Positions 41,578 through 50,545 of a DNA stretch of 64,000 nucleotides are shown piece after piece. The first letter of the stretch is position 1. Each line of letters starts with the position of its first letter. The notes under the pieces are model-generated. The model was given only the letters and a program-made list of their open reading frames with translations. It ran no database searches and was not told the origin of the DNA. Source of the stretch: Pseudomonas sp. ZH-FAD (GTDB lineage: Bacteria > Pseudomonadota > Gammaproteobacteria > Pseudomonadales > Pseudomonadaceae); contig NZ_PGLR01000018.1 in NCBI RefSeq assembly GCF_002803095.1, positions 46,147-110,146 on the forward strand, read 5' to 3'. Position numbers and translations under genes: made by a program.

Positions 41578-42183
41578 ATGAGCCCAGTTCAGAAGCGTAT
41601 CCATGACGCGGCGCTGCGCCTATTTGCCGAAAAGAGCATCGGCGAAGTGAATGTCAGCGAGTTGGCCAGTATCGCTGGAGTCGCCCGCGGCACCATCTAC
41701 AACAACCTTAGTTCGGTCGAATCCCTGTTCGAGGACGTTGCCTCCCAACTGAGCGGCGAGATGAATCTGCGAGTGGCCAGGAGCGCGCATCCAGACATGG
41801 ATCCGGCCCAGCGCCTCGCCAATGGAATTCGCTTCTACATGCGCCGCGCACATGAAGAACCCTATTGGGGCAGGTTTATCGTGCGTTACGCCGCGACCAG
41901 CGCAACGTTGCAACAACTCTGGAGTGGCCCACCCGTGCAGGACCTCCTCAGTGGCCTGGCCCTGCACCGTTATGAGTTCCGCCAGGAGCAACTGACCTCC
42001 GTAGTAGCCATGATGGGTGGCGTGGTGCTGACCGGCATGCTGCTCGTGCTGGAAGGTCACAAGACCTGGCGAGACGCCGGGTCGGATGCCGCCGAATTGG
42101 TTCTCAGGGCCCTCGGCATTGGCACCAAGGAGGCCCAGGCGATTGCCGCGAAGGAGCTTCCGGCGCTTCCGCCGCCTGATTAA
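41578..42183 (+). CDS. TetR-family transcriptional regulator (tetR2)
   Basis: 201 residues. The helix-turn-helix is RIHDAALRLFAEKSIGEVNV with VARGTIYNNLSSVESLFEDV; the ligand domain has ANGIRFYMRRAHEEPYWGRF and a C-terminal LEGHKTWRDAGSDAAELVLR. It is a clear paralogue of tetR1 (21713) along its full length, and both genes are preceded by the same operator. It is divergent from the amidohydrolase genes and upstream of the DUF1302/DUF1329 genes. The two regulators may respond to related ligands or cross-regulate. Confidence 0.9.
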   Translation: MSPVQKRIHDAALRLFAEKSIGEVNVSELASIAGVARGTIYNNLSSVESLFEDVASQLSGEMNLRVARSAHPDMDPAQRLANGIRFYMRRAHEEPYWGRFIVRYAATSATLQQLWSGPPVQDLLSGLALHRYEFRQEQLTSVVAMMGGVVLTGMLLVLEGHKTWRDAGSDAAELVLRALGIGTKEAQAIAAKELPALPPPD

Positions 42184-42269
42184 GCCCCAAGGATAAACCG
42201 TAACTCGCACTCCCCCTCGCTAGAGGGGACAGGCCTCCCTTTACCCGCAAAAAGTCGGAGACAACAACA

Positions 42270-42368
42270 ATGACAACGACAAACTGCATCCCCTCCCCGG
42301 CTCAACCGGGCATCCGAATTCAGGCTGCGATCATCGGCCCGGCCGTCATCGCGCACTACAGAGCCTGA
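42270..42368 (+). CDS. Possible 32-residue leader ORF
   Basis: ATG at 42270 follows CGGAGACAACAACA and encodes MTTTNCIPSPAQPGIRIQAA then IIGPAVIAHYRA. The site combines a Shine-Dalgarno and a CA-rich Crc/Hfq-type element that runs into the first codons. It could be a leader peptide for the DUF1302 operon or the remains of an oxidoreductase N-terminus. The following 42369-42565 holds no other supported gene. Confidence 0.3.
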   Translation: MTTTNCIPSPAQPGIRIQAAIIGPAVIAHYRA

Positions 42369-42535
42369 CCAGCTCCCTATGCCCCGCTTGTCACTGTCTG
42401 GCACGGAGTTAAAGGCATGAAGTACCCGACTTAGCTCGATCACTAGCGACCACTCCCGCGTTTCAACGGTACGGACTCATCGATCACTCGATGGACTGGA
42501 CGGCTTGCCACGTCCCGAAAAAAGCAAGCGCACGT

Positions 42536-42555
42536 AATACAAAAACAACAAGAGG
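42536..42555 (+). promoter_or_regulatory. Crc/Hfq-type A-rich element at the DUF1302 ribosome-binding site
   Basis: AATACAAAAACAACAAGAGG contains overlapping AAnAAnAA motifs directly before and within the Shine-Dalgarno of the gene at 42566, the usual place for catabolite repression by Hfq and Crc in Pseudomonas. Confidence 0.6.
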
Positions 42556-42565
42556 TAGCGAAGGC

Positions 42566-44482
42566 ATGACTATGAAACAACCCCCATGGCAAACCGCCCG
42601 CCTTGCTTGTGCAGTTAGCCTGGCGACCTGCATCTGCACTCCCGCTCAGGCTGTCAGCTTCAAAATCGGCGAAATCGAAGGGCAGTTCGACTCCAACCTG
42701 TCGGTCGGCGCCAGTTGGTCAACGCAGAGTCCCGACCCGGATCTGATCGGCGCAAACAATGGCGGCGACGGTCTGTCTCAGGCGGGCGATGACGGCCGTC
42801 TGAACTTCAAGAAGGGCGAGACCTTCTCGAAGATCTTCAAGGGCATCCATGACCTGGAGCTGAAATACGGAGACACCGGCATGTTCGTCCGGGGCAAGTA
42901 CTGGTACGACTTCGAGCTGAAGGACGAGAACCGTCCATTCAAGGACATCGAGGAAAGCGGCCGCAAGGAAGGCGCCAAATCGTCCGGCGCCCAGCTGCTC
43001 GACGCCTTCGTCTATCACAACTACAACATCGCCGACCTGCCGGGCAGCGTGCGCCTAGGCAAGCAGGTGGTGAGCTGGGGTGAAAGCACCTTCATCGGCA
43101 ACTCCATCAACTCGATCAACCCGGTCGACGTGTCCGCCTTCCGTCGTCCCGGTGCCGAGATCAAGGAAGGCCTGATCCCGGTCAACATGTTCTATGTGTC
43201 CCAGAGCCTGACCGACAACCTGTCGGCCGAGGCCTTCTACCAGTTGGAATGGGACCAGACCGTCATCGACAACTGCGGCACCTTCTTCTCCACCACTGAT
43301 GTGGTCGCCGATGGCTGCGACCAGAACTTGGCAGTGTTACGAACCCAATCCGGCCTGCGCAACGCCCTGCCCGCCCCCTTCCGCAATGCTGCGATCAACG
43401 CCCTGAGCGCCCAAGGGGTGACCTGGGGTAATCCGGACGAAGGCGTCATCGTGCCTCGGGGTGGGGACGTCGACGCCCGCGACGGCGGTCAATGGGGCAC
43501 TGCCCTGCGCTACTTCTCCGAACCGCTGAACACGGAATTCGGCGCGTACTTCATGAACTACCACAGCCGTGCGCCAATCTTCAGCGCAAACGCTGCCCCA
43601 GCCAGTGCGTACAGCGGCGCAGGCCTAGTCGGCTCACTCGTCGGCAACGGCATTCCGCTTCCGGTCGCCACAGCACTTGCCTCGGCCCTGTTGCCGGTCG
43701 CAGTGGTCGGAAGCAGCCAGTACTTCATCGAGTACCCGGAAGACATCCGCCTGTACGGCCTGAGTTTCTCCACCACACTGCCAACCGGTACCGCCTGGAG
43801 CGGGGAATTCAGCTACCGTCCAAACGCCCCCGTTCAACTCAACGTCACGGATGTCCTGCTATCGGGCCTGAGCCCCCTGGCGCCGAATGCTTCTCTGCTT
43901 ACCGCCACCCCAGGCGCCACCCAGCACGGCTATCGGCGCAAGGAAATCAGCCAGTTCCAGACCACCCTGACCCACTTCTTCGACCAGGTAATGGGTGCCG
44001 ATCGCCTGACCCTGGTGGGTGAGCTTGGCGTTACCCATGTCGGCGGCCTGGAAAGCTCCAGCAAGGTCAGATACGGGCGCGACCCGGTCTTCGGTCCCGG
44101 CCCGCTGCCAAACGGGGGCTGCCAGGCCTTCAACGCCCAGACCCTGGGTAGCGCGACTGCAGAGAACGTCAGCAAGTACTGCGAAGACGATGGATTCGTC
44201 ACCAGTACCTCCTGGGGTTATCGCGCTCGCGCCATCTGGGAATACAACAACGTGATTCCGGGTATAGAGCTGAAACCCAGCATCGCCTGGTCCCACGATG
44301 TCGATGGTTACGGCCCGAACGGACTGTTCAACGAAGGGGCGAAAGCCATCAGCCTTGGCCTGGACGCCAACTACCTCAGCACCTATTCCGCCGGCCTTTC
44401 TTACACCAACTTCTTCGGCGGTGATTACAACTCGAGCATCGATCGCGACTTCGTTGCCCTGAGTTTTGGCGTGTCGTTCTAA
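42566..44482 (+). CDS. DUF1302 family outer-membrane protein
   Basis: 638 residues from ATG 42566 (MTMKQPPWQTARLACAVSLA), with a signal peptide ending near PAQA-VSF. The mature part opens FKIGEIEGQFDSNLSVGASW, has SVRLGKQVVSWGESTFIGNS and SINPVDVSAFRRPGAEIKEG, and ends FVALSFGVSF with a terminal phenylalanine, as expected for an outer-membrane beta-barrel. DUF1302 proteins pair with DUF1329 proteins in operons for hydrophobic or ester compounds, where they are thought to assist uptake. The A-rich leader suggests catabolite repression. The true substrate is unknown. Confidence 0.9.
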   Translation: MTMKQPPWQTARLACAVSLATCICTPAQAVSFKIGEIEGQFDSNLSVGASWSTQSPDPDLIGANNGGDGLSQAGDDGRLNFKKGETFSKIFKGIHDLELKYGDTGMFVRGKYWYDFELKDENRPFKDIEESGRKEGAKSSGAQLLDAFVYHNYNIADLPGSVRLGKQVVSWGESTFIGNSINSINPVDVSAFRRPGAEIKEGLIPVNMFYVSQSLTDNLSAEAFYQLEWDQTVIDNCGTFFSTTDVVADGCDQNLAVLRTQSGLRNALPAPFRNAAINALSAQGVTWGNPDEGVIVPRGGDVDARDGGQWGTALRYFSEPLNTEFGAYFMNYHSRAPIFSANAAPASAYSGAGLVGSLVGNGIPLPVATALASALLPVAVVGSSQYFIEYPEDIRLYGLSFSTTLPTGTAWSGEFSYRPNAPVQLNVTDVLLSGLSPLAPNASLLTATPGATQHGYRRKEISQFQTTLTHFFDQVMGADRLTLVGELGVTHVGGLESSSKVRYGRDPVFGPGPLPNGGCQAFNAQTLGSATAENVSKYCEDDGFVTSTSWGYRARAIWEYNNVIPGIELKPSIAWSHDVDGYGPNGLFNEGAKAISLGLDANYLSTYSAGLSYTNFFGGDYNSSIDRDFVALSFGVSF

Positions 44483-44497
44483 GTGGAGTGCATAAAC

Positions 44498-45865
44498 ATG
44501 ATCAATACAATCACACTGGCGCGTTTGTTTGCGCTGACCTTCACCATTGCCTGCCAATCCACTCATGCCGCCGTTAGCAGCGAACAAGCTGCTCAACTGG
44601 GCACTACCCTCACCCCGCTGGGAGCGGAAATGGCTGGCAATGCCGCTGGCACCATTCCGGCCTGGACTGGTGGCCTGCCCAAGGATGCCGGCAGCCTGAG
44701 TGCCACTGGCTTCCGCAGCAATCCCTTCGCCAACGAGAAGCCGCTGTTCGTCATCACCGCGCAGAACATGGCGCAGTATCAGGAACACCTGACGCCTGGG
44801 CAGATCGCGATGCTCAAGCGCTATCCAGGCACCTTCAAGTTACCGGTCTACCCCAGTCACCGCACTGCCAATGCGCCGGACTTCGTCTACAAGGCTGCGA
44901 AAGAGAACGCGACTAAAACCACCATGGTGGATGGCGGCAACGGTCTGGAGAACTTCTCTACGGCAGTGCCCTTCCCTATCCCGCAGAACGGCCTGGAAGT
45001 GGTGTGGAACCACATAACCCGCTATCGCGGCGGCAGCGCCAAGCGTGTCCATGTGCAAGCCACCCCGCTGGCCAACGGCACCTTCGTGCCGGTGTACTTT
45101 AAGCAGGAGTTCACCTTCCGCGACCGCGTCACCGACTTCGATCCGGCAAAGCCGGGCAATGTGCTGTTCTACTACAAGCAACTTGTGACGGCCCCGGCCC
45201 GCCAGGCGGGTGACGTCGTGCTGGTGCACGAAACCCTCAACCAGGTGCAAGAACCGCGCATGGCGTGGATCTACAACGCTGGGCAACGTCGCGTACGCCG
45301 CGCGCCGCAGATTTCCTACGACGGCCCCTACCCAGCCTCCGAAGGCCAGCGCGTCGCCGACAACTTGGACATGTACAACGGCGCACCAGATCGCTACGAC
45401 TGGAAGCTCGTCGGCAAACGCGAGGTCTACATCCCGTACAACAGTTACCGACTCGACGCGCCCGACCTCAAGTATACGGATATCGTCAAACCTGGGCACA
45501 TCAATTCCGACCTGACCCGCTACGAACTGCACCGGGTCTGGCAGGTCGAGGCGACCCTCAAACCGGGCGAGCGCCATGTCTATGCCAAACGCGTGTTCTT
45601 CGTCGACGAGGATACCTGGCAGATTGCCCTGGCCGATCACTACGACTCTCGCGGCACTCTCTGGCGCACCGCCGAAGGCCACCTGGAGCCGATGTACGAC
45701 CAGCAGATCGCCTGGCTGGGTACCGAAGCCCTGTACGACCTGATCAACGGCCGCTACATCGTGTCCGGCATGCGCAACGAGGAAAAGCAACCCATCGAGT
45801 TCGGGTTCACCTCCAGCACCGCCGAATACACCGCGGCCGCCCTGCGCAGCGCCGGCATCCGCTAA
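44498..45865 (+). CDS. DUF1329 family secreted protein
   Basis: 455 residues from ATG 44498 (MINTITLARLFALTFTIACQ), preceded by GGAG; an in-frame GTG at 44483 is the alternative. The signal peptide ends near HAAVS. Family motifs include LTPLGAEMAGNAAGTIPAWT, YKQLVTAPARQAGDVVLVHE, RRAPQISYDGPYPASEGQRV and ALYDLINGRYIVSGMRNEEK. DUF1329 proteins are periplasmic or outer-membrane-associated, with an LolB-like fold. It follows the DUF1302 gene by 15 bp and precedes a strong terminator, so the two form one unit. Confidence 0.9.
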   Translation: MINTITLARLFALTFTIACQSTHAAVSSEQAAQLGTTLTPLGAEMAGNAAGTIPAWTGGLPKDAGSLSATGFRSNPFANEKPLFVITAQNMAQYQEHLTPGQIAMLKRYPGTFKLPVYPSHRTANAPDFVYKAAKENATKTTMVDGGNGLENFSTAVPFPIPQNGLEVVWNHITRYRGGSAKRVHVQATPLANGTFVPVYFKQEFTFRDRVTDFDPAKPGNVLFYYKQLVTAPARQAGDVVLVHETLNQVQEPRMAWIYNAGQRRVRRAPQISYDGPYPASEGQRVADNLDMYNGAPDRYDWKLVGKREVYIPYNSYRLDAPDLKYTDIVKPGHINSDLTRYELHRVWQVEATLKPGERHVYAKRVFFVDEDTWQIALADHYDSRGTLWRTAEGHLEPMYDQQIAWLGTEALYDLINGRYIVSGMRNEEKQPIEFGFTSSTAEYTAAALRSAGIR

Positions 45866-45901
45866 CGACTACTCCGTCGAAGGCCACAAGCCCGAGACCT
45901 T

Positions 45902-45925
45902 GCCGCCCTTCGGGGCGGCTTTTTT
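45902..45925 (+). terminator. Rho-independent terminator after DUF1329
   Basis: GCCGCCC and GGGCGGC arms with a short TTCG-type loop are followed by TTTTTT, 36 bp after the stop codon. Confidence 0.9.
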
Positions 45926-46009
45926 GCCGGGCCACCTTGCGCTGACCCGCCTCGCCGATATCGCACATTCACCCGCACGGACTCTGTGGGCGTTGCTTTA
46001 ACCTAAAAA

Positions 46010-46025
46010 TGAACACTTGTGTTCA
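46010..46025. promoter_or_regulatory. TetR-type operator upstream of the hydrolase operon
   Basis: TGAACACTTGTGTTCA is a full match to TGAACA-N4-TGTTCA, 66 bp upstream of the first gene of the 46.1-53.4 kb operon. Confidence 0.78.
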
Positions 46026-46091
46026 AATATAGACATCAATATCATCACTCATATCGCACTAACCATCCTCACAGTCAGAGAGACGCGTGCC

Positions 46092-46961
46092 ATGAACAAC
46101 AACGACGCCATTTCAGGCATGACCACACGCAGCGTGACCGTCGGCAAACGCCAGATCTTCATCAACGAACTGGGCCAGGGGTATCCGCTGCTCATGCTCC
46201 ATGGAGGTGGCGCCGGTGCGTCCGGCCTGTCCAACTACTCGCGAAACATCAAGGCCCTGTCGACGCACTTTCGTGTACTCGTGGCGGACATGCCGGGTTA
46301 CGGCCAATCCACCAAGGGCGTGAATCGCGACGACCCCTTCGGCGACCTGGCCGGCGCCATGCTCGGACTGCTCGACGCCCTCGGCATCAAATCGGCCCAT
46401 GTGGTCGGCAACTCCCTAGGTGGTGCCTGTGCACTGCGCATGGCGTTGGACGCCCCCAAACGAGTTTCCGCCCTGGTGCTGATGGGACCGGGCGGCGTCA
46501 ATACCACCCGCAGCCTGCCCACTCCCGGCCTCAATCAGTTGCTGAATTACTACAACGGCGAAGGCCCGACCCTGGAGAAGATCACCCGCTTCATCCGTGA
46601 TTACCTGGTGTACGACGGCAGTCAGGTATCAGACGCGATGATCGAGGAGCGGTACCGCTCCAGCATCGACCCGGAAGTCGTCGCCGCCCCGCCGCTGCGT
46701 CGGCCGAAAGGCCTGAAAGCGGCCCTGCGCATGGACTTCACCCGTGATGCCCGCCTGGCGCATTGCCAGGTGCCGACGCTGGTGCTCTGGGGCACCGCAG
46801 ACAAGGTGAACCGTCCCAGTGGCGGCGAAGCACTGCAAAAGCGCATGCCCAACTGCGACCTCTACCTGTTCAGCAAGACCGGCCACTGGGTGCAGTGGGA
46901 GCGTGCGGCCGAGTTCAACGCCGTCACCACCGGTTTCCTGGCAGACCGGACCCCGGCCTGA
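46092..46961 (+). CDS. Meta-cleavage-product C-C hydrolase (alpha/beta fold)
   Basis: 289 residues from ATG 46092 (MNNNDAISGMTTRSVTVGKR). The oxyanion loop is LMLHGGGAGASGLSNYSRNI, the nucleophile elbow GNSLGGACALRM and the catalytic histidine is in KTGHWVQWERAAEFN, as in BphD/MhpC. It would cleave the ring-fission product of the adjacent extradiol dioxygenase into hydroxypentadienoate and a carboxylic acid whose size is set by the ring substituent. CA-rich codons (AACAACAACGA) follow the start. It is the first gene of an eight-gene operon. Confidence 0.9.
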   Translation: MNNNDAISGMTTRSVTVGKRQIFINELGQGYPLLMLHGGGAGASGLSNYSRNIKALSTHFRVLVADMPGYGQSTKGVNRDDPFGDLAGAMLGLLDALGIKSAHVVGNSLGGACALRMALDAPKRVSALVLMGPGGVNTTRSLPTPGLNQLLNYYNGEGPTLEKITRFIRDYLVYDGSQVSDAMIEERYRSSIDPEVVAAPPLRRPKGLKAALRMDFTRDARLAHCQVPTLVLWGTADKVNRPSGGEALQKRMPNCDLYLFSKTGHWVQWERAAEFNAVTTGFLADRTPA

Positions 46962-46980
46962 GCCCTGAGGAGCCTTGCAC

Positions 46981-47982
46981 ATGAATCAGGATATTTTCGG
47001 CGCCAGCAGCATGGGCTATGTGCTCATCGAGTCAAACCAGATTGATCGGTGGAAGTCCTTCCTCAAGGACGGCATCGGACTGCACCTGCAGCATGCCGGC
47101 CACGACGGGCTGGCGTTCCGCATGGATCGGCATCAACGCCGCATCATGATCCAGCGCGGCCCGGCCGAGGACTTCGTCGCCGTGGGCTGGCAACTGCGCG
47201 ATCACGCGACGCTCGACATCGTGCTGCAGCGCCTGAAGGCACGTGGCATCCCGGTGCAGGCCAGTTCCGAACAGGAAGCCGCGACGCGAGGCGTATCGCG
47301 CTTCTGGCGGATCGTCGGCCCCAAGCGCATGGCCATCGAACTGTTCATCGAACCGCTGACTACCGACGAGCCGCTCGACATGCTTTGCGCCGGGTTCATC
47401 ACGGGTGAGGCCGGCATGGGCCACCTTGCGATCACCAGCCGCCGGGGCAAGGCCATGCGGCGTTTCTGGCAGGAGATCTTCGACGCGCGCCAGAGCGACA
47501 GCATCGTCGAGCAACTGGCGGGGGTCACCCTGGATATCGACTTCTTCCGGGTCAATCCGCGCCACCATTCCATCGCCATCGCCCAGGTCCGCGGCCTGCC
47601 GATCGATCCAATCCGCACCAGGGCACAGCACATGAACCTGCTGACCATCTCGGTGAGCGAGCTGACCGACGCCTTTCTGCGCTGCCGTGCGTTGGGCTTC
47701 GAGATGGCCCACGAAATCGGCGAACACCCCAATGACCGCGAGCAGTCGTTCTACGTCCTCAGCCCTTCCGGATTCGAGATCGAACTCGGCTGGAACGCCC
47801 TGGAAGTAGACGAAGACACTTGGCGATCCACGACCTACAAGGGCATCAGCCTGTGGGGTCACAGACCGGAAAAGACCGGCACCTGGAACAAGCTTTCCAC
47901 CAACCTGGGCAATTTCGGACGCGGCCTGCGTTCGCTGCTCTCCCCTGAGTACTCCCCGCTGCAGGAGTCGCACTCCAAATGA
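46981..47982 (+). CDS. Type I extradiol dioxygenase (BphC-like)
   Basis: 333 residues from ATG 46981 (MNQDIFGASSMGYVLIESNQ), 7 bp from the GGAG site. Two VOC modules are seen; the Fe ligands in the catalytic module are His in GMGHLAITSRR, His in PRHHSIAIAQVRG and Glu in GFEIELGWNAL. The general pattern fits 2,3-dihydroxybiphenyl 1,2-dioxygenases and relatives acting on 3-substituted catechols. A C-terminal extension of about 40 residues goes beyond BphC. It overlaps the next gene by 4 bp (ATGA). Confidence 0.9.
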   Translation: MNQDIFGASSMGYVLIESNQIDRWKSFLKDGIGLHLQHAGHDGLAFRMDRHQRRIMIQRGPAEDFVAVGWQLRDHATLDIVLQRLKARGIPVQASSEQEAATRGVSRFWRIVGPKRMAIELFIEPLTTDEPLDMLCAGFITGEAGMGHLAITSRRGKAMRRFWQEIFDARQSDSIVEQLAGVTLDIDFFRVNPRHHSIAIAQVRGLPIDPIRTRAQHMNLLTISVSELTDAFLRCRALGFEMAHEIGEHPNDREQSFYVLSPSGFEIELGWNALEVDEDTWRSTTYKGISLWGHRPEKTGTWNKLSTNLGNFGRGLRSLLSPEYSPLQESHSK

Positions 47983-49730
47983 ACAGCTACAACAACGACA
48001 ACAAGCTTATCGACGTGGTAATTGCCGGTCTCGGCCCGACAGGCGCCACCCTTGCCCACCTGCTCGGCAAGCGTGGTCTTTCCGTAGTGGTGCTGGAACG
48101 TGAACCGACCTTCTACGGCAACGCCCGTGCGGTCTACACCGACGACGAATGTATGCGGGTCATGCAGGCGGCAGGGGTGGCCACAGAGCTCGCCCAGGAC
48201 ATGCAGGTCGATACGCCCGCTCAGTGGACACATGCCGATGGCCGAGTGATCGGCCGCTACTGGCAGCTCAAGCGTCCGTTCGGCTGGCCGGTGATCAACT
48301 TCCTCTATCAGCCCTGGATGGAGACCAAGCTCAGCGAGCTGCTCACGCGTTACCCGCAGGTCCAGGTACTGCGTGGCCGCGAGCTGGTCGATTTCCAGCA
48401 GGACGGGCAGTTCGTCACTCTCACCCACCAGGCCACCCGTAGCTACCGCTTCTCGGATGCCAGCGACGCACGAGTCGAATCCGACAGCGAGGCCGCGCCG
48501 GTGACAATGAAGGCTCGCTACCTGGTCGGCGCCGATGGTGGCCGCAGCACCGTCCGGGAAAAGCTCGGCATCGGCATGGACGGCAAGAACTTCCCCGAAC
48601 CCTGGCTCGTGGTCGACCTGGAGATGAAAGAAGGTGAAGACGCCTTGCGTCACATCCCCTACTTCAACTTTGTCTGCGATCCGCAGGGCCCAGTGGTCAG
48701 TTGCCCGCAGCCCGGCCGCTTCCATCGCTTCGAATTTATGCTGATGCCCGGCCAGACCAAGGAGCACATGGAAGACCCGGCCACCGTACGGGCGCTGATT
48801 AGCCGCTTCGTAGACCCGGACAAGTTCGAGGTCAAGCGCCGCCTGGTCTACACCTTCAACGCCCTGGTGGCCAAGGAATGGCGCAAAGGGCGCGTGTTCC
48901 TGGCCGGAGACGCCGCGCACATGACCCCGCAGTTCATGGGCCAGGGCATGAGTTCGGGTGTACGCGATGCCTACAACCTGGCGTGGAAACTGGAAGCGGT
49001 GCTCGCCGGCAAGGCATCCGACAAGCTGCTCGACACCTACGGCAGTGAGCGCTACCACCATGCCAAGTCGATGATCGATATCTCGGTGTTGATGAAGGAC
49101 TTCGTCTCCATGGCCAACCCGGTAGCGAGTGCTCTTCGCAACCTGGCAGTCAAGGTGCTGGAGGCTACTCCAGTGGCCGGCAAGTGGCTTCGCGAAGGCG
49201 GTTTCAAGCCCACGCCAACCTACAAGAGCGGAGCCTACCTGGGCCTGCCTCGCAGAGGACGCAAGGGCGTTGAGGGCACCCCGATTCCGCAGCCCCAGGT
49301 GCGGACCTTCAAGGGCAAGCGAGTGCTGCTCGACGAGGTACTGGGCGAAGGCTATGCGCTGATCGGACTGGAGAACAATCCCCGCGACTACCTCTCGCCT
49401 GATTCCCGAACGCTGCTGGATTCGCTGGATACCCGCTACGTGACCCTGTTCCCCTTCGGCGGCCGTCCACAGGGCCTGCACGAGCAGCGCCAAACACCGG
49501 AACGCGTGGTGGAAGTCGAAGAACCTGATGGTGAGCTGGCCAAGTGGTTCCGCCGTGGTGGCCGCATGCGCCAACCGGTCGCCATCATCCGTCCGGACAA
49601 GTTCGTTTTCGGATTGGTCGAGGCCGAAGCCCTAGATGAAGCCCTGTCCAAGTTGAAAGAGCAGCTCGGCTGGCGACCTGACCTGGCTACCCGCAACAAC
49701 GGCGTCACCGCACTGAGGAAAAGCGCATGA
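47979..49730 (+). CDS. MhpA-like FAD-dependent phenol hydroxylase
   Basis: 583 residues. The FAD motif VVIAGLGPTGATLAHLLGKR, LVGADGGRSTVREKLGIGMD and VFLAGDAAHMTPQFMGQGMS identify a class A flavin aromatic hydroxylase of the MhpA/PheA-like type. Compared with mhpA at 35411-37081, the N-terminal half is alike but the C-terminal domain is different. It would ortho-hydroxylate a 3-substituted phenol to the catechol used by the dioxygenase encoded just upstream. Overlaps of 4 bp on both sides indicate translational coupling. CA-rich bases (ACAACAACGACAACAAG) follow the start codon. Confidence 0.88.
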   Translation: MNSYNNDNKLIDVVIAGLGPTGATLAHLLGKRGLSVVVLEREPTFYGNARAVYTDDECMRVMQAAGVATELAQDMQVDTPAQWTHADGRVIGRYWQLKRPFGWPVINFLYQPWMETKLSELLTRYPQVQVLRGRELVDFQQDGQFVTLTHQATRSYRFSDASDARVESDSEAAPVTMKARYLVGADGGRSTVREKLGIGMDGKNFPEPWLVVDLEMKEGEDALRHIPYFNFVCDPQGPVVSCPQPGRFHRFEFMLMPGQTKEHMEDPATVRALISRFVDPDKFEVKRRLVYTFNALVAKEWRKGRVFLAGDAAHMTPQFMGQGMSSGVRDAYNLAWKLEAVLAGKASDKLLDTYGSERYHHAKSMIDISVLMKDFVSMANPVASALRNLAVKVLEATPVAGKWLREGGFKPTPTYKSGAYLGLPRRGRKGVEGTPIPQPQVRTFKGKRVLLDEVLGEGYALIGLENNPRDYLSPDSRTLLDSLDTRYVTLFPFGGRPQGLHEQRQTPERVVEVEEPDGELAKWFRRGGRMRQPVAIIRPDKFVFGLVEAEALDEALSKLKEQLGWRPDLATRNNGVTALRKSA

Positions 49731-50524
49731 ACCACATCCAGGAATCTCTGATGCATCTGGAGCAGGCCGCCACCATCCTGAGGCAGGCTCGACAGGACCG
49801 TACCCCCTGCGACCAGGTGTCTGCCACGTTCGGCATCGACAGCCTTTCCGGGGCATACGCGGTGCAGGAGATCAATACCCGGCAGGCCCTCGAACAGGGC
49901 CGCCGGCTAGTCGGACGCAAGATCGGACTCACCTCCCAGGCCGTGCAACAGCAACTGGGCGTCGACCGGCCCGACTTCGGCATGCTCTTCGCCGACATGG
50001 AAATCGCCGATGGTGAATCCATCGACTGCAGCCAACTGATCCAGCCCAAGGCCGAAGGCGAGATCGCCTTCGTCCTGGGACGCGATCTACCCAACGCAGA
50101 TACCACGCTGGCCGAACTGATGCATGCCACGGAGTACTTGCTGCCCGCCATCGAGGTGGTCGACTCGGCCATCCGCGACTGGAAGATCACCTTGGTCGAC
50201 ACCGTAGCCGACAACGCGTCCTCCGCGCTTTACGTGCTGGGCAAGCAGCCCACGCGGCTATCGGCCCTGGACCTGCGCCTGGAAGGCATGCTGCTGGAGA
50301 AGAATGGTGCCCAGGCCTCCATTGGCACAGGCGCCGCCTGCCTGGGCAACCCGTTGGACGCTTGCCTCTGGCTGGCACGGACCATGGCAGAGATCGGCCG
50401 TCCATTGAAAGCCGGTGATGTGTTGCTGTCCGGCGCCCTCGGGCCGATGACCCCGGTTAAGGCCGGCGACCACCTGCATCTGCGCCTGACCCGCCTGGGC
50501 GAAGTCAGCTGCCGCTTCCACTGA
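49727..50524 (+). CDS. mhpD: 2-keto-4-pentenoate hydratase (copy 2)
   Basis: 265 residues. GRKIGLTSQAVQQQLGVDRP, PKAEGEIAFVLGRDLPNADT and [20 protein letters not shown] match the MhpD family. It differs at many positions from copy 1 (32771-33565) although the flanking mhpF and mhpE genes are nearly the same, so the hydratases have separate histories. It hydrates 2-hydroxypentadienoate. Starts in the ATGA overlap with the hydroxylase gene. Confidence 0.93.
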   Translation: MNHIQESLMHLEQAATILRQARQDRTPCDQVSATFGIDSLSGAYAVQEINTRQALEQGRRLVGRKIGLTSQAVQQQLGVDRPDFGMLFADMEIADGESIDCSQLIQPKAEGEIAFVLGRDLPNADTTLAELMHATEYLLPAIEVVDSAIRDWKITLVDTVADNASSALYVLGKQPTRLSALDLRLEGMLLEKNGAQASIGTGAACLGNPLDACLWLARTMAEIGRPLKAGDVLLSGALGPMTPVKAGDHLHLRLTRLGEVSCRFH

Positions 50525-50545
50525 GCCTGTTCCCGGAGAGTCCGC

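Noticed and set aside
42390..42420. TGGCACGGAG as a second sigma-54 promoter upstream of DUF1302
   Set aside because: The -12 GC is not at the required ten-base spacing and no activator sites are nearby.
47859..49574. 571-codon minus-strand frame
   Set aside because: Antisense of the hydroxylase gene, which has complete FAD motifs and ATGA overlaps with its neighbours.
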